From positions 2,210,501 through 2,274,500 of the forward strand of contig NZ_CP022203.1 in assembly GCF_002305895.1 (NCBI RefSeq): a stretch of DNA of 64,000 nucleotides, in the 5' to 3' direction. Position 1 is the stretch's first letter; every line of letters begins with the position of its first letter. The translations under genes were made by a program, and so were the position numbers. Below are positions 18,514 to 27,674 of the stretch, piece after piece. A model generated the notes under the pieces. The model worked only from the letters and a program-made list of their open reading frames with translations. It was not told the origin of the DNA and did not search any database. The stretch comes from Corallococcus macrosporus DSM 14697. GTDB taxonomy: Bacteria; Myxococcota; Myxococcia; Myxococcales; Myxococcaceae.

Positions 18514-20018
18514 GGCTGACCTTTCTCGTGGGCGCGGCACTGCTCGCAGGCGGTTGCGCGTCCATCCAGAAGGAGCGGGGCCACGCCGAGGTAGCGGCGC
18601 TCGTCGAGGAGCGGCTGGGCCGCAAGACGCGCTGGAACCAAGGCACTCCGGAGGACGCCGAGGTCGCGCGGCATCTCGACGCGCTCCTGAAGGAGGACCT
18701 CACCTCGGACCATGCGGTGGAGGTGGCCTTGCTCAACAACCCGGCGCTCCAGGCCACTTACGAGGACCTGGGCGTCTCGCAGGCCGACATGGTTCAGGCC
18801 GGCCTGCTCTCCAACCCAACGTTGGACGGGAGCATCGGCTTTCCCATTGCCGGGCGTGGCGTGTCCGAGCACGAGGTCTCGCTGGTGCAGGACTTCGTGG
18901 ACCTCTTCACGCTGCCCCTGCGCAAGCGCGTCGCCCGGGAGCAGTTCATGGCCGATACGCTACGGGTGGCGCACGAGGCGCTGGCTACCGCGGCCGAGGT
19001 GCGTAAGGCCTTCAATCAGGTCCAGTCCCTCCAGCAGTTCGTGGAACTGCGCCGCATGGCTCTCCAGGCAGCCGAGGCGGCGGCGGACCTCTCCGCCCGG
19101 CTGCGCACAGCGGGCAACATCACGGAGCTGGACCTTGCGAATGAGCAAGCTGCCGCCGAGGGAGCCCGGCTCGAACTGGCGGAGAGGGAGCTCGCCTTGG
19201 TGGAGGCCCGGGAGCATCTCAACCGCCTCATGGGGCTGTGGGGGCCACGCACGCAGTGGACCCTCTCCGCGAAGCTCCCGCCGTTGCCTGACCAGGAGGC
19301 CTCACTGGAGTACCTGGAGTCGCTCGCCATCCGTCAACGGCTGGACATCGACGCGGCCCGAAAGCAGGCCATGTTGCTCTGGAATGCGCTGGAACTCGCG
19401 CGGAGTACACGCTTCTTCGGGCGCGTGGAAGTGGGCGTTCACGAGCACCGGGATGCGGACGGCCCCAGGCTCTTTGGCCCGACCCTGTCTTTGGAGTTGC
19501 CCATCTTCGACCAGCGCCAGGCCCTCATCGCTCGGCTGGAAGCTCAGCACCGCCAGGGCGAGCGGCGACTGATGGCGCTGTCCGTCAACACCCGCTCGGA
19601 GGTTCGCGCCGCCCGCGTCCGGCTGCTGTCGCTTCGCATGGTGGCCGACCGTTACCGGCGGGTGGTGTTGCCCCTTCGTGAGAAGGTCGTCGAGCAGTCT
19701 CAGCTCCAATACAACGCCATGCAGATAGGCCTCTTTCAACTGCTCGCAGCCAAGCGCGAGCAGGTGGAGGCGTATCAGGGCTACATCGAGTCCGTCCGCG
19801 ATTACTGGATTGCGCGGGCCGACCTTGAGCAACTCGTGGGTGGCCGACTGCGGGAGGGCGGCGCGGCATCCACGCCATCGCCCGCACAGCCTTCCCAACA
19901 CGTACCGCCTGTGACGCCCGGGCCACCCGCGCAGCCGGCACAGCCCGGGACACACACCGGGCACGGAAAGGACATCACCAATGGCACGGAGAGCCCCCAT
20001 GAGCAACCGCACGACTGA
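18510..20018 (+). CDS. TolC-family lipoprotein of the copper operon
   Basis: A 502-residue outer membrane factor with a lipoprotein signal (ALLAGGC, cysteine 16). Long amphipathic helices in two repeats, with LLNNPALQATYEDLGVSQAD and LSLELPIFDQRQ as the conserved strand regions, mark the TolC fold. The C-terminal 60 residues are a Pro/Gln/His-rich tail. The GTG start overlaps the previous stop by four bases and has a GGAGGG site. There is no pump gene beside it; it may serve another exporter or simply accompany the oxidase, as in some plasmid copper operons. It is distinct from cusC in sequence and in carrying a lipid anchor. Confidence 0.87.
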   Translation: MRLTFLVGAALLAGGCASIQKERGHAEVAALVEERLGRKTRWNQGTPEDAEVARHLDALLKEDLTSDHAVEVALLNNPALQATYEDLGVSQADMVQAGLLSNPTLDGSIGFPIAGRGVSEHEVSLVQDFVDLFTLPLRKRVAREQFMADTLRVAHEALATAAEVRKAFNQVQSLQQFVELRRMALQAAEAAADLSARLRTAGNITELDLANEQAAAEGARLELAERELALVEAREHLNRLMGLWGPRTQWTLSAKLPPLPDQEASLEYLESLAIRQRLDIDAARKQAMLLWNALELARSTRFFGRVEVGVHEHRDADGPRLFGPTLSLELPIFDQRQALIARLEAQHRQGERRLMALSVNTRSEVRAARVRLLSLRMVADRYRRVVLPLREKVVEQSQLQYNAMQIGLFQLLAAKREQVEAYQGYIESVRDYWIARADLEQLVGGRLREGGAASTPSPAQPSQHVPPVTPGPPAQPAQPGTHTGHGKDITNGTESPHEQPHD

Positions 20019-21501
20019 ACCCGAGCGCGCACCGGCCTGTAAGGATGACGTCTCCGAAACTCTGGAGCGCAGGGGGACCCCTAGAAACCCTCCGGAGATT
20101 GGAGCCGAGGGAACGTTGACGCGGCGGACTATGCTGGCGACAGCGGGAGCCACGCTCACGGGAGGCTCGCTGCTACTGAGTGGCTCTGTGGCTCGCGCCC
20201 AGTCCGCCGTCCCAGGAGCGCGCGGGCCTCGCGAGGGCTCCGCAGCTGGCACCGGTCAGCGGGATGCGCGGCAGGACTGGCTGCGCCCCGGAATGCCCAA
20301 CCGGGACTATCGGCCCGTGGTGGTGCCCAATGGCTCCAAGCTGCCGTGGAAGGTCGTGGACAACGTGAAGGTCTTCCACTTGGTAGCCGAGGAGGTGGAG
20401 CATGAGTTTGCCCCGGGACTGAAAGCGTTCTGCTGGGGCTACAACGGCCGAGTCCACGGGCCCACCATCGAAGCGGTGGAGGGGGACCGGGTGCGTATCT
20501 ACGTCACGAACCGGCTACCAGCGGCCACCACCATCCACTGGCACGGCATCCTGCTTCCCAGCGGCATGGACGGCGTGGGCGGCCTCAGCCACAAGTCTAT
20601 CGCCCCAGGTGAGACGTTCCGGTACGAGTTCACCCTGCGCCAAGTGAGTACGAACATGTACCACTCGCATCATGACGAAATGACGCAGATTGGCCTCGGC
20701 ATGACGGGCATGTTCATCATCCACCCGCGCCGACCTGTGGGGCCCCTCGTCGACCGGGACTTCGTCATCCTGCTGCATGAATGGCGCATCGACGTCGGCA
20801 CGGGACGGCCCAACCCGAATGAGATGACGGACTTCAACGTGCTCACCATGAACGCGAAGGCGTTCCCGGGCACGGAGCCGCTCGTGGTGCGCCAGGGCCA
20901 GCGGGTGCGCATCCGGCTGGGCAACCTGAGCCCGCAGAACCACCACCCCATCCACCTGCACGGCCTTCACTTCCGCATCACCGAGACGGATGGCGGGCGC
21001 GTCCCCGAGTCCGCGCAGCAGCCAGAGGGGACGGTGCTCGTCCCCGTGGGCAGCACACGCGTCATCGAGTTCGTGGCGGACGTGCCCGGGGACTGGGCCC
21101 TGCACTGTCACATGACGCACCACATGATGAACCAGATGGGCCATGAGTTCCCCAATATGACTGGCGTGAAGCCGGGGGGCCTGGACGCGAAGGTCCGCAC
21201 GCTGCTGCCGGGCTACATGACGATGGGCCAGACGGGGATGGCGGAGATGGGCGAGATGGGGATGCCCGTCCCGCCCAACTCCATTCCCATGCTGGGGGCC
21301 CAGGGCAAGCATGGTTACATGACAGTGGGAGGCATGTTCACCGTGCTCAAGGTTCGCGAGCGGTTGAAGAACTACGCGGACCCAGGCTGGTACGACAACC
21401 CGCCCGGCACCCTGGCAGTGGCGGCTAGCGCGGACGAGTTGCGCCGGGACGGTATCGACGTGAATGCCCCGGCCCCGGTCGAGCCCGGCGCACCGGTCTG
21501 A
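19981..21501 (+). CDS. Second multicopper oxidase with Tat-like leader and Met-rich insert
   Basis: A 506-residue oxidase that begins inside the end of the TolC-like gene. The leader has a twin arginine before a hydrophobic stretch (LTRRTMLATAGATLTGG), suggesting Tat export after folding. Copper motifs are HWHGILLPSGMDG, MYHSHHDEM, HPIHLHGLHF and HCHMTHHMMNQMG. A Met-rich stretch (MTMGQTGMAEMGEMGMP) near residue 415 is typical of oxidases that handle Cu(I). Two starts are possible: ATG 19981 after AAAGGA, and ATG 19999 after GGAGAG. It differs from the oxidase at 8987-10429 in the leader and in the final copper motif, so it is not a recent copy. Confidence 0.9.
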   Translation: MARRAPMSNRTTEPERAPACKDDVSETLERRGTPRNPPEIGAEGTLTRRTMLATAGATLTGGSLLLSGSVARAQSAVPGARGPREGSAAGTGQRDARQDWLRPGMPNRDYRPVVVPNGSKLPWKVVDNVKVFHLVAEEVEHEFAPGLKAFCWGYNGRVHGPTIEAVEGDRVRIYVTNRLPAATTIHWHGILLPSGMDGVGGLSHKSIAPGETFRYEFTLRQVSTNMYHSHHDEMTQIGLGMTGMFIIHPRRPVGPLVDRDFVILLHEWRIDVGTGRPNPNEMTDFNVLTMNAKAFPGTEPLVVRQGQRVRIRLGNLSPQNHHPIHLHGLHFRITETDGGRVPESAQQPEGTVLVPVGSTRVIEFVADVPGDWALHCHMTHHMMNQMGHEFPNMTGVKPGGLDAKVRTLLPGYMTMGQTGMAEMGEMGMPVPPNSIPMLGAQGKHGYMTVGGMFTVLKVRERLKNYADPGWYDNPPGTLAVAASADELRRDGIDVNAPAPVEPGAPV

Positions 21502-21981
21502 CCCTTTCAATGGGCTGGGCCCTGGCGGCGGGCACTGGGGCAGGCACTCACGAAGAATCTCCGGCGTGACTGTTGGAGGCTGTTTCTCCTCATATGTGAA
21601 AGGCGGGGCCCTGGACACTCATGGGGCACCGCTGGGGACGCAGCGGCAAGGCATCGCGGAAGGCCGATTCCCATTCCTCAATGCGGCTGCGTAGTCGGTT
21701 CCAGCGCGCGCACCTGCTCACGGAATGCGACAGCAGTTCGAACGGATGAATATGCCCGCAGACGCGATGGCGCGGGCCACGACTCGTATTGTTGGAGCGC
21801 ACCGCTTGAGGATGCGCTTCCTCGCAGCCCAGAATGAATGAGAAGGCGGGCTAAGTCGGGTGGCGGTAGAGCAGCAGTAGGGCAAGTCGACGGACGCGGG
21901 CGTGCAGCCGTCGCTCGGCGCATGCGAGGCGAAGAGCTGTCTGTGGAAGTGCGGCATGCCGCCTGCTTTCCACCCTCGACC
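21502..21981. other. Intergenic stretch at the copper island/accessory block border
   Basis: About 480 bases in which no gene could be supported. Several overlapping frames on both strands have arginine- and serine-rich, low-quality translations. One leftward frame (21590-21802) has a short protein-like piece but no recognisable family. No direct repeat or tRNA end marking an attachment site was found. Confidence 0.5.
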
Positions 21982-22356
21982 ATGAGCATGAAGAAGCGGC
22001 GGGCACTCGCGGAGCGCCTGGGGCGGGCAGAGGTGGAGTTGCAGCAGGCGTATGCGAGGTTGGACGGGAGTCCCGAAGCGCGGACGCGGCTGGCCGAGGC
22101 AAAAGCCGAGTACCGACTGGCGGAAGCCGCAGCGTTGCAGATGCTGGGCGCCCGTGAAGCCTTGGTGCTGGTGGAGGCGCGAGGGGCCGGTGAGGGCCCT
22201 CTTCGCGCCACGGTGGGCCTCCTGGCTGAAAGCCACGTCGCTGCACACGGTGGCCAGGTGGCTGAGGAGTGGCGAGGCACGCGCCGCAAGCGGCGGGCGC
22301 GGCCTGTGCCCGCTGAGCGATTCCTTCGAAGTGGAGTCGCGACGGCGCGCGGCTGA
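21982..22356 (+). CDS. Small charged helical protein of unknown function
   Basis: A 124-residue protein starting with [20 protein letters not shown]. The first 70 residues are strongly charged and heptad-like (EAKAEYRLAEAAALQML), so a coiled coil is likely; the C-terminus is basic (TRRKRRARPVP). Composition supports a real gene better than any alternative frame here, but no family is recognised and no strong ribosome site precedes the ATG; a longer frame opens at 21838. It is convergent with the leftward accessory block and separated from it by a hairpin. Confidence 0.5.
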   Translation: MSMKKRRALAERLGRAEVELQQAYARLDGSPEARTRLAEAKAEYRLAEAAALQMLGAREALVLVEARGAGEGPLRATVGLLAESHVAAHGGQVAEEWRGTRRKRRARPVPAERFLRSGVATARG

Positions 22357-22380
22357 AGCCGTCCTTCGCCGTAGGGGAGA

Positions 22381-22399
22381 GCGCGCCTTGCAGGCGCGC
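22381..22399. terminator. GC-rich hairpin between convergent genes
   Basis: GCGCGCC-TTGCA-GGCGCGC, seven perfect pairs around a five-base loop, placed between the stop at 22356 and the stop at 22402. No T-run follows on either strand. It is a plausible bidirectional terminator in such GC-rich DNA. Confidence 0.5.
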
Positions 22400-22401
22400 C
22401 C

Positions 22402-22644
22402 TCACCCCTTCGTTGCCAGGCCCTCGCGCAGCATCTCGTCCACCAGCGAGGCGGCCTTCTCCTCGTCGGTTTCACCCTGGATGCGCAGCGCGACGGACTC
22501 GAAACGCTGGGCATTGCCTACCACCCAGTCGATGTACTCGCCCAGGGACAAGCGCTCCACTCCGAAGGCGATGTCCTGCATTCCCTTCACGATTTGGACG
22601 GCAGTGCCCTGAAGGACACGCCCGTCGCGCATGACGATTACCAT
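22402..22644 (-). CDS. Small conserved-looking partner protein of the amidoligase operon
   Basis: An 80-residue protein (start MVIVMRDGRVLQGT) with a small beta-rich N-terminus, a middle YIDWVVGNAQRFE helix and an acidic C-terminal helix ending GLATKG. ATG 22644 overlaps the end of the cyclotransferase gene upstream and has AGAGGA before it, so it is translationally coupled to it. The compact form and constant position make it a candidate substrate or accessory of the amidoligase/cyclotransferase pair; this is inference. No catalytic motif is visible. Confidence 0.72.
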   Translation of the reverse strand: MVIVMRDGRVLQGTAVQIVKGMQDIAFGVERLSLGEYIDWVVGNAQRFESVALRIQGETDEEKAASLVDEMLREGLATKG

Positions 22645-23027
22645 GGCTTCCTCTCCTGTAGGTGTCGACGCCAGCAACCAGATTCGATGATGGGGCGGCC
22701 GGCCAACCGCCCCTTGGGAAACAGGTATGCCTCGACGCGGCCGGCACCGTCGAGGGCAATGGACGTGCGCTCGTAGAAGCGAGGGTGGCCCTCAAGCCTG
22801 TCGAGCGCCGCCAGCATGAGCGCGTCGACTTCGTACACCTCCCCTTCGACAGCGTGCTTGCCCCTGGCCGCGAGGGCAGGGAAGGGCCCGTAGTCGTAGA
22901 GGCTGAAGCTGGGGTGCGTCCGCGCCGGGCCGATGAGGCGTGCGCCGCGCAGGAGACGGTGGTTGGGTTCGCCAGACAGCAGCGTCCCGTAGACGAAGAC
23001 GCGCGTCGAGGCTGAAGTGCGCTTCAC
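22638..23027 (-). CDS. Gamma-glutamylcyclotransferase-fold protein, AIG2 type
   Basis: A 129-residue protein of the GGCT/AIG2 superfamily. The glycine-rich start of the fold is VFVYGTLLSGEPN (YGTL at about residues 13-16), the middle has PALAARG and VEGEVYEVD, and the candidate catalytic glutamate is in RLEGHPRFYERT (about residue 79). This family releases 5-oxoproline from gamma-glutamyl amines or cleaves related amide bonds. Its GTG start overlaps the stop of the second cyclotransferase by four bases (GTGA). With the amidoligase at 23997 it forms the kind of make/break pair reported from genome comparisons of amidoligase neighbourhoods. Confidence 0.85.
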   Translation of the reverse strand: MKRTSASTRVFVYGTLLSGEPNHRLLRGARLIGPARTHPSFSLYDYGPFPALAARGKHAVEGEVYEVDALMLAALDRLEGHPRFYERTSIALDGAGRVEAYLFPKGRLAGRPIIESGCWRRHLQERKPW

Positions 23028-23464
23028 GCCGCACCTCCCAGGGCGCCCGAGAGGGCGGCGCGGTTGAAGCCCAGGCGCCCGTATGCGTGCCAGAGGACGA
23101 GGAAGTAGCGGGCGGCGGGAGGCCAGGACTCGAAGCCTGTTTCGGGCTGGAGGTACACCAGCGCACGGCGGCGCTGGCCGGCTCTGTCCGTCACCAGCCG
23201 AATGGCGCGCCGGTATGCGAAGGGGTGCCCCTCGAAGGCGTCGAGGGCGCGCAAGTCCTCGGGCGTGAGACGGTACAGCAGCCCTTCGACGTGGGCGCCG
23301 CGCACGCGCTGGAGGCTGGCGACGGCGCCGCCCCAGCGGCGGCTGTGCCCGCCAAACACCAGGGTGTGGCCGGGAAGGGTGGCCCGGGCCTCGACGGTGG
23401 CGCCAGGGCAGCGCGTGCGCATTTGGGCCCTGTCGAGGTTGGAGCCGTAGGCGAAGTAAAGCAT
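23024..23464 (-). CDS. Gamma-glutamylcyclotransferase-like protein
   Basis: A 146-residue member of the same superfamily but a different branch: the signature is LYFAYGSNLDRAQM (YGSNL at residues 6-10), with VEGLLYRLTPEDL and the candidate catalytic glutamate in AFEGHP (about residue 78). The ATG at 23464 follows AGGAGG with a good gap; the upstream in-frame extension is unlikely. It is coupled to the AIG2-type gene downstream. Two cyclotransferase folds in one operon suggest two different gamma-glutamyl-like substrates, or one heteromeric enzyme; neither can be decided from sequence. Confidence 0.87.
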   Translation of the reverse strand: MLYFAYGSNLDRAQMRTRCPGATVEARATLPGHTLVFGGHSRRWGGAVASLQRVRGAHVEGLLYRLTPEDLRALDAFEGHPFAYRRAIRLVTDRAGQRRRALVYLQPETGFESWPPAARYFLVLWHAYGRLGFNRAALSGALGGAA

Positions 23465-23597
23465 GGGGTTCCTCCTGTTGAGGGCGGGTTCGCGGCCCGC
23501 CGTTGTCATTGCCAGCCAGGGCACCCGCAGGGCTCTGGCGCGGTGACTCCATGGTAGGGGCGTACTGGGGTGGGCTCGCCGTCCTGCGAGGCGGGGC

Positions 23598-23801
23598 CTA
23601 CCTCTCGTTGCTGACGCGGGAGGCGTCGCGCCTCTCGTTGAAGAGCTCCACCCTCGCTTGGGCCCGAGCGCGGCGGTGCGCGAGGCGCGTCCCCCGGGCG
23701 TGCGCTTTCCGGGAGAGGCGCCCGCGGTACTTCTCGACGGGGAACTTGCCGTGCCCTGGGCAGCAGCCTCTGTCCTTGCGGGTGATTCCGTATGCTTTCA
23801 T
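23598..23801 (-). CDS. Very basic 67-residue protein with a CC..H motif
   Basis: Starts MKAYGITRKDRGCCPGHGKF and continues with an arginine- and lysine-rich helix (RAHARGTR-like, then RRARAQARVELFNERR). The paired cysteines and histidine near residue 14 could bind a metal or nucleic acid. It has its own copy of the 42-bp element 37 bases before the ATG, so it is very likely transcribed. It stands between the amidoligase and the two cyclotransferases; as a small Lys/Arg-rich protein it could be a target of the system, which is a guess. Confidence 0.62.
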   Translation of the reverse strand: MKAYGITRKDRGCCPGHGKFPVEKYRGRLSRKAHARGTRLAHRRARAQARVELFNERRDASRVSNER

Positions 23802-23837
23802 TGCTGTGTCTCTTGTGCTGGCGAGGGGCACCCGCCC

Positions 23838-23879
23838 TTCGCGAAAGACATACACGCTCTGGTTCGGCATTGAAGCAAG
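23838..23879 (-). promoter_or_regulatory. 42-bp promoter-like element, copy 1
   Basis: On the sense (minus) strand: CTTGCTTCA near the start, AGAGCGTGTATG in the middle, TTTCGCGAA at the end. The start codon it serves is at 23801. All seven copies have the same internal spacing. Confidence 0.68.
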
Positions 23880-23996
23880 CCCTGTTTGAGGCGGCGCGAG
23901 GGGCGCGGGATGGGCGGGCCCGGCATCCCTCCTGGGGAGCCCCCTGGCGCGAGCGCAGGCGGGCGCCAGGGCTCCGTGGCGCCCGCGAAGGCCTCG

Positions 23997-24962
<966 letters not shown>

Positions 24963-25001
24963 GGGATTTGCCTCTCGCATTCGCGCGGGGCTGTGGCGCC
25001 C

Positions 25002-25043
25002 GTCGCGAAACACATACACGCTCTTGTGTGCGAATGAAGCAAG
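25002..25043 (-). promoter_or_regulatory. 42-bp promoter-like element, copy 2
   Basis: Sense strand has CTTGCTTCATTCG, then AGAGCGTGTATG, then TTTCGCGAC. It is the likely promoter of the amidoligase gene (start 24962). The roughly 290 bases from 25044 to the next gene end hold no supported gene. Confidence 0.7.
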
Positions 25044-25338
25044 TCCGCTTCGGCGTCTGGATTGGTGATATTTGTGTGCTTGAAATAGTCGCGAGAATTC
25101 GCGAGGTTGCGCGGCGGCCGTCTGCAGGGCGGGCGCGGCAAGTCTGCCTGGGTTGGGGCGGCCGGCGGAATTCCAGTGTGTGTGATTGCCTCGGCAGCCG
25201 GGATGCGGGGGCGATACACCCCAGACTGGATTCCCCCGCCCCAGCGGCAGGCTCAGCCGGAGGAGTCTCCTGCCTACGCCGGGCTGCTGGCGGGCGCGCG
25301 TTCCGCGTGGCGCCTGCCGAGGGGGGGCTCAGGAGGGC

Positions 25339-25644
25339 TCAACCCACGAGGCTTTTGAGCATTGCCGTCGCTCGCTCGTTCTCCTCCGGAGTGCCCTCGC
25401 CAAGCTCCAAGTACACGCGGCCCCCGGAGTACATGAGGATGTCCGGGAGGAATTCAATGTGCACATTCCAGAGCGCTCCCTCCGGGGTTGCCATCTCGAT
25501 ATCGGCGTAGAGACGATGGAGCGCGGCTCTCAACGTGCGCTGGCGCGTGTCCCTCGGGAAGCGCACCTCGATGTACGGCTGGGGAATCCCATAGCGCGCG
25601 ATGCGCTCTCCCACCATCATTGACTGCTGGCTCGTTGCGGCCAC
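25339..25644 (-). CDS. Small paralogous-family protein, divergent member
   Basis: A 101-residue protein. Its core (PQPYIEVRFPRDT, then ADIEMATPEGALW, then GGRVYLELGEG) is clearly related to three other small proteins in this block (26125, 26665 and 28679). The family pattern is an N-terminal strand ending in FPR or LPR, a helix, ELRTP, a tryptophan, and GR-YLEL-EG. No known family was recognised. The GTG at 25644 has GAGG upstream and a 42-bp element starts 30 bases before it. Confidence 0.7.
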   Translation of the reverse strand: MAATSQQSMMVGERIARYGIPQPYIEVRFPRDTRQRTLRAALHRLYADIEMATPEGALWNVHIEFLPDILMYSGGRVYLELGEGTPEENERATAMLKSLVG

Positions 25645-25673
25645 CGTTGTCCTCGCATTTTGTTGGAAGGGGC

Positions 25674-25715
25674 GTTGCGAATGATATACACGCTCTTGTA
25701 GGGGCGTGATGCAAG
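25674..25715 (-). promoter_or_regulatory. 42-bp promoter-like element, copy 3
   Basis: Sense strand CTTGCATCACG, AGAGCGTGTATA and CATTCGCAAC. It differs from the others mainly in TATA for TATG. Serves the gene starting at 25644. Confidence 0.66.
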
Positions 25716-25799
25716 TTGAGTTCGCGGGGCGGCGCCGACGCCTGGGCTCCCGTTGCTCCTGTCGTAGGGCCCCGAGGCGAGCCGTGGGGGGCGTCTGTT

Positions 25800-26045
25800 T
25801 CAGGGGGACTTCGCGGCGGACGGGCGGGAGGTGGCGCGCTGCCCGTCCTCGGCCACCAGTCGCTCCTGGAAGAGAGCGACGAGCGTTTCGTCCGGTTGGC
25901 AGTCGAGGCTATTGGCAATTTGCCTGTCCATGCGGACCACGGCGGTCAAGTAGCCGGCGCGTGCGTCAACGCTCAGGGCCGTGTTGCATGCAACCTGTCG
26001 GTACAGGAAGAAAAGGTCATCAACGTCTTCGGCGGTGAACGACAT
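25800..26045 (-). CDS. Small helical protein, duplicate of the C-terminal domain of the 27675 protein
   Basis: An 81-residue protein that matches the C-terminal half of the protein at 27675-28310 almost position by position: DVDDLFFLYRQVA against DVDDLFSLYRTIA, LSVDARAGYLTAVVRMD against LSVDARAGYLTAVVRVD, and LDCQPDETLVALFQERL against LDCQPNETLVALFRERL. Function unknown. It follows the 26125 gene by about 80 bases, with no promoter element of its own, so it is probably co-transcribed with it. Confidence 0.7.
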   Translation of the reverse strand: MSFTAEDVDDLFFLYRQVACNTALSVDARAGYLTAVVRMDRQIANSLDCQPDETLVALFQERLVAEDGQRATSRPSAAKSP

Positions 26046-26124
26046 GGGCTCCAGGTGCTGCGGTTGTTGGTGTGGCGGGGCACTCGAGCGGTGCTGCGGC
26101 GCGGGTTCCTCCCGTCCCTGCTGC

Positions 26125-26466
26125 TCAGCTCGGCAGCAGGGCGTTGAGGAGTCTCATCCCGCGCATGGCCTCGGCATGGTCTCCCTCGGCCAGCTCCAGG
26201 TAGATGCGGCCGTGGTTCGCCTCCGCGAGGCACGCGGTCTGCACAATCCACCGCTCGTAGGTTGGCGTGCGCAGTTCCACGCTGGCGGCGAAGGTGTAGA
26301 GCATCGCGCTCGTCTCCCGGTGGCTGGAGCCGCGCGGGAGGAAGATGTCCACCTGCGGCTGAGGCGTGCCGTTCTGGCTCTTGCCGAGGCTCAGATTCAA
26401 CGTGACGTTCTGGGGCTCGGTTGCCGTCGCTTGGCCAACGTGACGGGACTGGGGGGCGGTCTTCAT
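26125..26466 (-). CDS. Small paralogous-family protein
   Basis: A 113-residue member of the four-protein family. Core: TPQPQVDIFLPRGSSH, ASVELRTPTYERW and HGRIYLELAEGDHAEAMRGM. It is most similar to the protein at 26665, so these two look like a tandem duplication. ATG 26466 has AAGGAA nine bases before it, and a 42-bp element begins 37 bases upstream. An in-frame upstream ATG lies inside that element (giving MYAFREGQ) and is rejected as a start. Confidence 0.75.
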   Translation of the reverse strand: MKTAPQSRHVGQATATEPQNVTLNLSLGKSQNGTPQPQVDIFLPRGSSHRETSAMLYTFAASVELRTPTYERWIVQTACLAEANHGRIYLELAEGDHAEAMRGMRLLNALLPS

Positions 26467-26502
26467 GGCGTGCGTTCCTTTGGGGGCGGGCCGTCGTTGG
26501 CC

Positions 26503-26544
26503 TTCGCGAAACGCATACATCCCTACGTGGGGAGGCGAAGCAAG
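26503..26544 (-). promoter_or_regulatory. 42-bp promoter-like element, copy 4
   Basis: Sense strand CTTGCTTCGCC, GGGATGTATG, GTTTCGCGAAGG. The middle differs (GGGATG for AGCGTG), but the spacing is kept. Serves the gene at 26466 and probably that at 26045. Confidence 0.65.
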
Positions 26545-26664
26545 TCGCGTCTGGTGTCTTACGCCGAATGTGCCGGCGCCCCGAATTGGGATGTAATTCG
26601 GTGTCTCGGGATTGGGATGGGAGCCCGCGCGGTCCTGCGGCGCGGGTTCCCCTGCACCTTCCGC

Positions 26665-27003
26665 TCAGCCCATCAGGGTGCGGAGGAGCATCATTCCGCG
26701 CATGGCCTCGGCATGGTCCCCCTCGGACAATTCCAGGTAGATGCGGCCGTGGTTCGGCTCTTGGATGCTCTGGGTATGCACAATCCACCGCTCGTTGGTG
26801 GGAGTGCGTAGCTCCAGGTCGGCTGACAAGGCGTGGAGCGTCGCACTCAGATGCCGGTGGGTGGAGCCGCGCGGGAGGATGACGTCCAACTGCGGTTGAG
26901 GCGTGCCGTACCGGCTCGTGGCGAGGTCGATGCGCAGGGTGGTGTTCTGGAAGTCAACCACCGTCATGTGGACAAGGTGGAGGGGCTTGGGGGAGGTGGT
27001 CAT
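26665..27003 (-). CDS. Small paralogous-family protein
   Basis: A 112-residue member of the same family: TPQPQLDVILPRGSTH, ADLELRTPTNERW, HGRIYLELSEGDHAEAMRGM. It shares more than half of its residues with the 26125 protein. ATG 27003 lies 42 bases after a 42-bp element. Function unknown; the lack of cysteines, membrane segments or signal suggests a small soluble cytoplasmic protein. Confidence 0.75.
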   Translation of the reverse strand: MTTSPKPLHLVHMTVVDFQNTTLRIDLATSRYGTPQPQLDVILPRGSTHRHLSATLHALSADLELRTPTNERWIVHTQSIQEPNHGRIYLELSEGDHAEAMRGMMLLRTLMG

Positions 27004-27044
27004 GACGTGCGTTCCTGTGAGGTTTGCGCGGCGCTTCGTTGCCC

Positions 27045-27086
27045 TTCGCAAAAGGCATACATGCTCTGGTTGGCGGGTGTATCAAG
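27045..27086 (-). promoter_or_regulatory. 42-bp promoter-like element, copy 5
   Basis: Sense strand CTTGATACACC, AGAGCATGTATG, CTTTTGCGAAGG. Serves the gene starting at 27003. Confidence 0.66.
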
Positions 27087-27181
27087 TCCTCTCTGGTGTT
27101 TCGTGTCTTGTGTTTCTGGGGGTTGGGTATGTCTTTCGTGAGGGCGTCTTTGCCTTGCGTCTTCGGGTGGTGTGAGGCATG

Positions 27182-27604
27182 TCACCCTTGTTTCCGGTGG
27201 TGCGGGCGCTCCCGCGTGGCCGTGGGGCTCAGTTCGTCCAGGGCGGTTTGGGCGTCTTCGGCGCTCCAATCCACCAGCCGCGGCAGGCATAGGCCGATGG
27301 TAGGTACCCGCTCAGCGAGCCGACTCAGCGTCTCGGTGGGGACGCCCTGGTTCTCTGTTCGCACCCAGCGGCGGAGGAACCGCGCCCAGACTCTCTGGCT
27401 GGGGAATCGATACAGGGCACCTGCGACATCGACGTAGACAGGGGAGTCACTGGGGCTCTCCAGTCGCTCAATCGTCACACGGTAGTCGCCGGGGCGAATG
27501 GGGTGGGGGAGGTGCGCTTCGATTTCGGAGAGCAGGGCCGCCCGGCGGTTGGGCACGCCGAGCCTGAGTTTCTGCGGGACGGAGATGATGTGGCTTGTCT
27601 TCAT
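27182..27604 (-). CDS. Hypothetical protein of the accessory block
   Basis: A 140-residue protein (start MKTSHIISVPQKLRLG) with no recognised family. A central stretch VYVDVAGALYRFPSQRVWARFLRRW and the later SAEDAQTALDEL look like an ordered alpha/beta protein, ending in a basic tail. It lies 70 bases after the 27675 gene on the same strand and probably belongs to the transcript that begins at the element at 30035. Confidence 0.62.
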   Translation of the reverse strand: MKTSHIISVPQKLRLGVPNRRAALLSEIEAHLPHPIRPGDYRVTIERLESPSDSPVYVDVAGALYRFPSQRVWARFLRRWVRTENQGVPTETLSRLAERVPTIGLCLPRLVDWSAEDAQTALDELSPTATRERPHHRKQG

Positions 27605-27674
27605 GTCGTGAGCCGAGGCGTTGTGGCGCGCGGCGAGCAGAGGGTGCGCCGGGCGCCTGGGGGCTGGAGGACGC

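Noticed and set aside
21678-22514. A 278-codon leftward frame over the border region
   Set aside because: Arginine/serine-rich sequence with no ordered segments; it conflicts with a better plus-strand gene at 21982 and with the hairpin at 22381.
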